Assembly: GCA_900552525.1 (NCBI GenBank)
Contig: UNSK01000061.1
Coordinates: forward strand, 1 to 9,685
Length of the DNA: 9,685 nt
Direction of reading: 5' to 3'
Source: Candidatus Gastranaerophilales bacterium
GTDB lineage: Bacteria; Cyanobacteriota; Vampirovibrionia; Gastranaerophilales; Gastranaerophilaceae
The notes under the pieces are model-generated. The model was not told the DNA's origin. It did no database searches and was given only the letters and a program-made list of their open reading frames with translations. Position 1 is the stretch's first letter; every line of letters begins with the position of its first letter. Shown piece by piece: positions 4,936 through 9,685 of this stretch. The translations under genes and the position numbers were made by a program.

Positions 4936-5874
4936 TTATATCCCAATTTCAAGTTTATTCCTCGGATGTTTGGAAGACAGAATATTCTTCTGTTTGTTGA
5001 TACTCGTATGCGTGTAAATCTGCGTTGTGGTAATGGAGCTGTGACCCAGCATTTGTTGAATATAGCGTATGTCAACATCTTCTTCAAGCAGTAGAGTTGC
5101 AAAAGAGTGACGAAACATATGCGGAGTAATGTGCAGCGGCACTTCTGCACCGATTGCATAGTTGGTAATCATATTACGAACAGATTGTTCAGATAGACGG
5201 TTGCCGAGTCTATTTATAAAGAAAAATTTGTTGTTTGCTATTTCAAATTTAAATGATTGATTATACTTTTTGAGCAACTCCTGAACATTTTGATTGCAGA
5301 TTTGAATCAGGCGTTCTTTTGAGCCCTTTCCGTAAATTTTGATTATGTAATCATTAAAATCAATTTGTTCAGTCGTGAGTGTGCATAATTCTGAAATCCT
5401 CATTCCGGTGGCAAACAGTAACTCAAGTATGAGTGCATTCCGCAGAGCAACTTTCTTAGTATAGTCAGTTTTAGCTTTGGTAAGTTGTAGATAAGCAAAC
5501 CTAATAATTTGCTCAATATTATTTATGGGAATAGTTTTTGGGAGAATAAAGGGTTCTTTATACTTGATTTGTATCTTATGAAAAGGGTTAATATCAATAA
5601 GTTCCTCAATTTCAAGATAGTGAAAAAATGCTTTTAGCGAAGCGATTTTACGCTTCACACTCTTGGGTTTGTACTTAAAATGCAGTAAATCAATGTATTG
5701 CTCAATGGATTTTTTGTTTGTCCATTCAATAGCAGATTCCATAGTGAATTCAAAATACTGCCTTAAATCAATAGTGTATGATTTTATCGTTTTCTGATCA
5801 AGATTTTTTCTTGAAAGGCAAAAGTTTAGATAATCAGTTGTTAGATTATTTGCTTGTACATTTTTTATTTCCAT
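4936..5874 (-). CDS. Tyrosine recombinase of the XerC/XerD type
   Basis: The start is the ATG at 5872-5874, with AAGGAG (complement of 5884-5889) nine bases upstream. The in-frame ATG at 5911-5913 lacks a binding site and would only add 13 residues. The 312-residue protein has an N-terminal SAM-like core-binding domain (about 10-95, LNFCLSRKNLDQKTIKSY... RKIASLKAFFHYL) and a catalytic domain (about 110-300). All six catalytic residues are visible: Arg159 (ATGMRISEL), Lys183 (GKGSKE), His252 and Arg255 (HMFRHSFATLL), His278 (LGHSS) and the nucleophile Tyr287 (QIYTHTS). Length and motifs fit XerC/D and the integrases of small mobile elements. Since it is flanked by accessory genes and a cluster of repeats rather than core genes, I read it as a mobile-element integrase, not the chromosome-dimer Xer protein. 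Confidence 0.93.
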   Translation of the reverse strand: MEIKNVQANNLTTDYLNFCLSRKNLDQKTIKSYTIDLRQYFEFTMESAIEWTNKKSIEQYIDLLHFKYKPKSVKRKIASLKAFFHYLEIEELIDINPFHKIQIKYKEPFILPKTIPINNIEQIIRFAYLQLTKAKTDYTKKVALRNALILELLFATGMRISELCTLTTEQIDFNDYIIKIYGKGSKERLIQICNQNVQELLKKYNQSFKFEIANNKFFFINRLGNRLSEQSVRNMITNYAIGAEVPLHITPHMFRHSFATLLLEEDVDIRYIQQMLGHSSITTTQIYTHTSINKQKNILSSKHPRNKLEIGI

Positions 5875-5903
5875 CGCATATAGCTCCTTATATTTAATAA
5901 AAT

Positions 5904-6050
5904 TATTATGCAATAGAAAACAAAGAAAGTCTATTCAAATGCCTAGATTTATTTTGCATAAAAGTATGTTTATAAAGCAGTGAACAAGATTCTATTATGC
6001 AAAATACATAAAAATACCGTGTGAAATTTTATAACTGATTTGCGTAAAAG
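5904..6050. repeat. Four evenly spaced TTTTGCATAA-type motifs in alternating orientation
   Basis: Copies are at 5904-5913 (TATTATGCAA), 5950-5961 (TATTTTGCATAA), 5993-6006 (TATTATGCAAAATA) and 6039-6050 (TTTGCGTAAAAG). Copies 2 and 3 form a perfect 12-bp inverted repeat (5950-5961/5995-6006). Copy 4 matches copy 2 at 11 of 12 positions (TTTGCATAAAAG at 5953-5964). The central G residues lie at 5910, 5956, 5999 and 6042, that is 46, 43 and 43 bases apart, near four helical turns. Orientation alternates. Likely roles are arm-type binding or attachment sites of the adjacent tyrosine recombinase, or an operator array controlling the divergent promoters that flank it. Confidence 0.6.
5905..5933 (-). 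promoter_or_regulatory. Candidate promoter of the tyrosine recombinase
   Basis: Read on the minus strand, -35 TAGACT (complement of 5928-5933, 4/6 match) and -10 CATAAT (complement of 5905-5910, 5/6 match) are 17 bases apart. They lie just upstream of the ribosome binding site at 5884-5889. The -10 overlaps the first of four repeated TTATGCAA-type motifs, which would allow repression by whatever binds them. Confidence 0.4.
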
Positions 6051-6053
6051 TTA

Positions 6054-6082
6054 TTTAAATATTTATCAAATTATGTTATAAT
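6054..6082 (+). promoter_or_regulatory. Candidate promoter of the STAND-like NTPase gene
   Basis: -35 TTTAAA (6054-6059, 4/6 match), 17 bases, -10 TATAAT (6077-6082). It starts right after the fourth repeat copy and points away from the tyrosine recombinase. It would give a leader of about 230 bases before the ATG at 6318. TTGACA at 6082-6087 also occurs but has no good -10 at the correct distance. The AT-rich context makes chance matches likely. Confidence 0.4.
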
Positions 6083-6317
6083 TGACACCATAAAGGGTGA
6101 TTATAAATATTTTTATATTATGTACCCGAAATATAGATTTAGTTAAGGCTTAATACTTTTTTCTTAGAATGAAATTAAGCACTACATAGACATACACCAG
6201 TTGAATGTAAGCTGTGTAGCGTATTTTGTTAACAGAAATGTATTATTGACCTTACCTGAAAATAATGAATAAAGGATAACTTACAATTATCTATAACTTA
6301 AAACAGGGTGATTCTAT
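6083..6317 (+). other. Long leader with two adjacent hairpins, no gene
   Basis: No credible gene is seen here. GCTTAAT (6148-6154) pairs with ATTAAGC (6174-6180). One base later CTACATAG (6182-6189) pairs with CTGTGTAG (6212-6219, one G-T pair), and this stem is extended inward by ACAT/ATGT (6190-6193/6205-6208) past a three-base bulge. An isolated ribosome-binding-like AAAGGGTGAT occurs at 6092-6101 with no start codon at normal distance. A further -35-like TTGACC is at 6246-6251. AGGGTGAT at 6305-6312 is the binding site of the next gene. Confidence 0.4.
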
Positions 6318-8645
6318 ATGCTTTTGGAATATCAAATTAGGAACTTAAAACATTTAGAATTAGCACTACAGACAACCGATACAATAACGATTATTGGTCA
6401 ACCTAAAAGTGGCAGAAAAACAGTTATATCTAGTTTGAATTTTGAAAAAAGCTTATTTATTAGTATTGTACCATATACAAATCAGTATCAAAACTGTAGT
6501 GATTTCTTAACTGCAATTAAAAACATAAAAGTATTAACATTAAATTCATATGAAATCTCGCCCGAATTCTCTATAGGAGATATTCTTTCTATTGGTATTG
6601 AAAGGAAAGAATTATTTGAATTAGAAAATCATTTAATAAAGAATATCAAAAGGGCTTCTCGAAAATATAAAATTGTATTAGTTGTTGAGAATTTTAATGA
6701 TCTGGATAACGGAACAAAAGCTCTAATCAATAAGATACGTTCTTCCAAGATAAAAAATAGATTAAAAAAAGGATTAGTTTGTATTTTTATTCCAGATAAA
6801 CATGATATAAATAATATTATAGGAAAAGATATTTATTTCGATAAACTTAATTTTAATGAGCAAAACTCTCGTAGCATCTTTACTGCATTAAATCTAAATT
6901 CTGATATTAATCTAACCAATGAGGTAATGTGTTTTATACTTAAAAACGCAAATGGAAATATTGAATTGATATCGTCAATTATAAATGATATTAACCACAA
7001 AAGAATAGATGAAGATCTAGATTTGCTTGACATAAATAATAATATAGAAAAACTTGTAAACAACAAAATTAATTTAGAAGAATTTTCTGATAAATTAAAA
7101 TATATTTTAAATGTTATAGCAATTAGCAATAAATACTTTTCTGATTTAGACTTATCATTCCTGTTGTCAGAAGAAGTGAATATAATAGATTATTATATGA
7201 ATTTCGCAGATGAAAATAAATATGTAAATCAATCTAACAATTGCTATCAAATCATATTTGGGATAATAAAAAAAATCTTTTCAACAATTCCGAAAGAACA
7301 AAAGATAAAAATTTATAACGATATTGTAAAACTAATAAATGCTTATTATCCAAATCAATATCAAGAAAAATATGCATTTGCGAAACTCGCAAACAATCGA
7401 AAAGCAAATACATATTTACTTCAAGCTATATTTCAACAAATACGAAATGAGGGGAATGTTAGAAAGGAAGAATTTTCTTTATCAGAAGATGAATACGTTA
7501 TTGTCGACAACTATTTTAAAGCATACTCAAAAGCAAATAACAACAATTACGAAGATTCTATACAAACAATAAATGACATTATCGAAGTACATATACTTAC
7601 ATCTCCAATAAAGGAAGAATTTTTATTGCTAAAAAGCCAGTCTCTAATTAAGTCGATTGATGGAAGAGATCGTAAAGAAGCAATTGAGATTTTAAACTAC
7701 GATGAAAAAAATTATAATATCGATGAATACCTTAGATATAGAATCGAAACTCGCAAAATTGCAGCCCTTATACACAACGGTAATTACAAACAAGCGCAAA
7801 TTCAAAGCACAAAGATGGAGAATAAATTTCTAAACATTATAAATGAAAACCATAGTCCTGGTATTGAGTATTATCTAAATGTTATATATCGAAAATATAG
7901 TAATATACACTCCTACGAAAGCAGTATTGTTGCAATTAACAAAAGCATAGAATATTTTTCAAAGAATCCAAATTATATCAAAGAAACATATATCTCACTT
8001 AACAACGCATTAGCACTAAATTTGATAAACGGTAATCAAATTGATGCACTCAGAAATATAGAGAAAATAAAAAAATTAAGAGAAGAACACTTTAATTATC
8101 GATTTCCCAGAGAAGAGGTGTATGAGAATAATGGTTTAATATATCAATTAATCTATGGTGATAGAGAATATGATATATGTACATCCTTTGAGAAATTATA
8201 CGAAAAAACTATGGGAATGGCGGATAATATATTTATTTGCTCTAATTATGCTATTTCATTAGCATTATTTGATCAAATAGAAAAATCTATTTCATTACTT
8301 GAGGATAAATACAATGACCCATCTGTCAAAAATGACAAAGAAGGTGTTTATAAATATCGAGTTTTTTGCAACTATGCAATTTTGGATTTTATGCAAAATA
8401 AAGATAAAGAAAGAGCACTAAAAATATTAAGTGATGTGTATATTTCAAAAGAAGATGTACATTATTCTGAAAGATCGACAGAATTGAATACCATTATTAA
8501 GACTATCAAAAACTTTGATAAATGCAGTTCTGCTTCCGAATGGATGAATGCATATAAAAGTAATGTAGAGTCAATTAAAAATTATTTTTGTTTACATCAG
8601 CAGGGCTTTTTATTTACAACATTATTTGATTGGGATGACGAGTGA
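6318..8645 (+). CDS. STAND/AAA-like P-loop NTPase with TPR-like C-terminal repeats
   Basis: ATG 6318 follows AGGGTGAT (6305-6312). The 775-residue protein starts with a P-loop domain. Its Walker A-like loop is at 27-35 (GQPKSGRKT), after a hydrophobic strand; Arg33 stands where Lys is usual and Lys34-Thr35 follow one place late. A Walker B-like strand is at 118-125 (KIVLVVEN) with Glu124, then FNDLD, and a sensor-like strand at 152-160 (GLVCIFIPD). NGN at 212-214 resembles the GNP linker motif of STAND ATPases and leads into a winged-helix-like part (about 240-345). Residues about 385-740 are helical hairpins of TPR character, for example LRYRIETRKIAALIHNGNY and SNYAISLALFDQIEKSISLL. The C-terminus ends in an unusual FLFTTLFDWDDE. 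No separate effector domain is obvious. STAND proteins act as signal-driven switches in regulation and phage defence; the role here is inferred. Codons are extremely AT-rich. Confidence 0.75.
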   Translation: MLLEYQIRNLKHLELALQTTDTITIIGQPKSGRKTVISSLNFEKSLFISIVPYTNQYQNCSDFLTAIKNIKVLTLNSYEISPEFSIGDILSIGIERKELFELENHLIKNIKRASRKYKIVLVVENFNDLDNGTKALINKIRSSKIKNRLKKGLVCIFIPDKHDINNIIGKDIYFDKLNFNEQNSRSIFTALNLNSDINLTNEVMCFILKNANGNIELISSIINDINHKRIDEDLDLLDINNNIEKLVNNKINLEEFSDKLKYILNVIAISNKYFSDLDLSFLLSEEVNIIDYYMNFADENKYVNQSNNCYQIIFGIIKKIFSTIPKEQKIKIYNDIVKLINAYYPNQYQEKYAFAKLANNRKANTYLLQAIFQQIRNEGNVRKEEFSLSEDEYVIVDNYFKAYSKANNNNYEDSIQTINDIIEVHILTSPIKEEFLLLKSQSLIKSIDGRDRKEAIEILNYDEKNYNIDEYLRYRIETRKIAALIHNGNYKQAQIQSTKMENKFLNIINENHSPGIEYYLNVIYRKYSNIHSYESSIVAINKSIEYFSKNPNYIKETYISLNNALALNLINGNQIDALRNIEKIKKLREEHFNYRFPREEVYENNGLIYQLIYGDREYDICTSFEKLYEKTMGMADNIFICSNYAISLALFDQIEKSISLLEDKYNDPSVKNDKEGVYKYRVFCNYAILDFMQNKDKERALKILSDVYISKEDVHYSERSTELNTIIKTIKNFDKCSSASEWMNAYKSNVESIKNYFCLHQQGFLFTTLFDWDDE

Positions 8646-9685
8646 TAGTTATTCCGATAATAAGATTTAGTAAATCAGAATACTCACTAAATCCTAGTTG
8701 CTTTAATGATTCAGAAGGAGAAGCAATTTCTATGAGATGAGGGTTAGAATTAATATCGGTAATAAAGAAGTTATCAGCCTTGTCTATTCTACAATCGATT
8801 CTTCCCATACCCTGTAAATTCATTATCTTCGCAACCCTAACAATACTTGATGAAATATCTTGCGATAATTCTGGATTGAATTCATCAAAATTATAAAACT
8901 CGTAACTATGTGTTCTGCGAGCATCATAATCAAGAATTTTTTCTCCTATATAATTTTCGCCCTTAATCTTAATCCCCTGCGGCTTTAAACAAAATGCTTC
9001 ATTTCCATCATAACAAAACGGAAATTCAACTTCATATCCTTCAATAAACTTTTGAAGGATAACTCGGCAACTATATTTAGTGGATAAATTATATAAGAAA
9101 TCTATTTTTGCATCTGAAAAGGTAAATACATTTTCAGATGTAAGACCGATACTTGAACACTGGTTTTCAAGTTTGGCAATTACTTTTGTTCCTGTTTCTG
9201 GTTTTCCAGAAATCCAATTTAATTTTGCATCATACTCCCAGGTAGGGCAAACTGGGCATATACCATTTAAAAGTTTGTACCAAAAATACTTTTCTCTTGT
9301 CAGACTACAAACCATAGGATCACTGTTAGTATGTATAATACTATTCATTTCACAAAACAACGGAATTAGAGACTTCCTTCCATGGACAATGCCTTTTTGT
9401 GCAAAATTAAACACTATAATAGGTTTATAATAATTATTACGTATCCGATGTGTTAAAACATCATAGATGAAATCCATTTCATCATAATATGAAATAGTTT
9501 CAAAGCCTTCGCTTTTTAAAGTATCGACAATCTGATTGAATTTTTGCAAAGCATAATATTCTGAAACGATAGATGTACCGTTTGTGTAATCTTCATCGAC
9601 TTTAGTAATTTCCTTGGCATTACCCACAATTGCAATTACAACTTTTTTTGAATATTCTTTACTTTTTCTAATGTAATTATTAATT
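8614..9685 (-). CDS. D-Ala-D-Ala-ligase-like ATP-grasp enzyme (5' end beyond the window)
   Basis: The frame stays open to the right edge, and the GTG at 9625-9627 has no ribosome binding site. The codons before it add a basic segment and the strand KKVVIAIVGNAK, a good first strand of a pre-ATP-grasp domain, so the gene almost surely starts outside the window. Counting from that GTG, residues about 20-105 form the N-terminal domain and REKYFWYKLL (111-120) the usual lysine helix. KVIAKLENQCSSIGL (148-162) gives the ATP-binding lysine and the SSxG loop, and LQKFIEGYEVEF (191-202) the hinge strand with the adenine-contacting segment. GRIDCRID (275-282) and DINSNP (291-296) give the metal-binding Asp and Asn residues. 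It should join a carboxylate to an amine using ATP; the substrate is unknown. Its last 32 bases overlap the convergent NTPase gene. Confidence 0.8.
   Translation of the reverse strand, partial: INNYIRKSKEYSKKVVIAIVGNAKEITKVDEDYTNGTSIVSEYYALQKFNQIVDTLKSEGFETISYYDEMDFIYDVLTHRIRNNYYKPIIVFNFAQKGIVHGRKSLIPLFCEMNSIIHTNSDPMVCSLTREKYFWYKLLNGICPVCPTWEYDAKLNWISGKPETGTKVIAKLENQCSSIGLTSENVFTFSDAKIDFLYNLSTKYSCRVILQKFIEGYEVEFPFCYDGNEAFCLKPQGIKIKGENYIGEKILDYDARRTHSYEFYNFDEFNPELSQDISSSIVRVAKIMNLQGMGRIDCRIDKADNFFITDINSNPHLIEIASPSESLKQLGFSEYSDLLNLIIGITITRHPNQIML

Noticed and set aside
4839..5159. Minus-strand open frame across the BRO-N/tyrosine recombinase junction, and the plus-strand frame 4900-5094
   Set aside because: Both overlap the recombinase catalytic-domain coding sequence in other frames and read through the terminator hairpin.
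5950..6006. Inverted repeats 5950-5961/5995-6006 as ends of an invertible promoter switched by the tyrosine recombinase
   Set aside because: Only 33 bases lie between the arms, too short for normal inversion, and no promoter-like pair lies within. The four-copy regular array is a better description.
6120..6146. Eight-codon frame after AAAGGGTGAT (6092-6101) as a leader peptide
   Set aside because: The distance from the binding-like sequence to the ATG is about 19 bases, too long for normal initiation. It may be a relic of a lost gene start.
5875..6317. CRISPR array or tRNA gene in the AT-rich gap
   Set aside because: The repeats are short (about 12 bp), alternate in orientation and have only four copies; no cloverleaf or conserved tRNA sequence is seen.
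7339..7572. 77-codon plus-strand frame inside the NTPase gene
   Set aside because: Alternative frame of an AT-rich gene, with low-complexity sequence and no ribosome binding site.
9080..9430. 116-codon plus-strand frame opposite the ATP-grasp gene
   Set aside because: Antisense shadow: the minus strand carries clear ATP-grasp motifs over the same bases, and the plus frame has no recognisable domain.

Overview
The window looks like a mosaic accessory region from a low-G+C Gram-positive gut-type bacterium of the Clostridia (Ruminococcaceae/Lachnospiraceae-like). The basis is strong AGGAGG-type or GGGTGAT-type ribosome binding sites, T-tract terminators, TTG/ATG starts, and a small-gene/recombinase order that I know from integrative elements of these bacteria. 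The genus cannot be read from this sequence alone.

Left part (1-985). The tail of a probable membrane protein runs in from outside. It is followed by an unrecognised two-helix membrane protein (150-824) and a strong terminator. The next gene, a small sigma-70-like factor (986-1459), has its ribosome binding site buried in a two-tier hairpin (932-978).

Mobile-element part (986-3956). After the sigma-like gene and its terminator come about 440 bases without a convincing gene but rich in potential stems, then a DUF3789-type small membrane protein, a TnpW-like small protein and a 520-residue large serine recombinase. This is the end-module layout of Clostridial integrative/conjugative elements. 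No relaxase or coupling protein is visible, so the window holds one end of such an element or a remnant. Base composition is visibly richer in G+C here than in the rest of the window.

Middle (3957-5874). A BRO-N domain (antirepressor-like) gene has its own near-consensus promoter and terminator. It converges on a complete XerC/D-type tyrosine recombinase on the minus strand.

Right part (5875-9685). A 440-base AT-rich gap separates the tyrosine recombinase from a divergent 775-residue protein. The gap holds four similar 11-13 bp motifs in alternating orientation at 43-46 bp spacing, then a leader with two hairpins. The protein looks like a STAND/AAA-type NTPase: P-loop domain, winged-helix-like linker and a long helical TPR-like sensor. 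Its 3' end overlaps by 32 bp the 3' end of a convergent D-Ala-D-Ala-ligase-like ATP-grasp gene, which is cut by the right edge of the window.

The best candidate for something new is the right part: tyrosine recombinase, regularly spaced repeats, STAND-like NTPase and overlapping ATP-grasp enzyme. It could be a mobile defence or signalling cassette. That is inference from architecture and context; nothing in the sequence proves an immune role.
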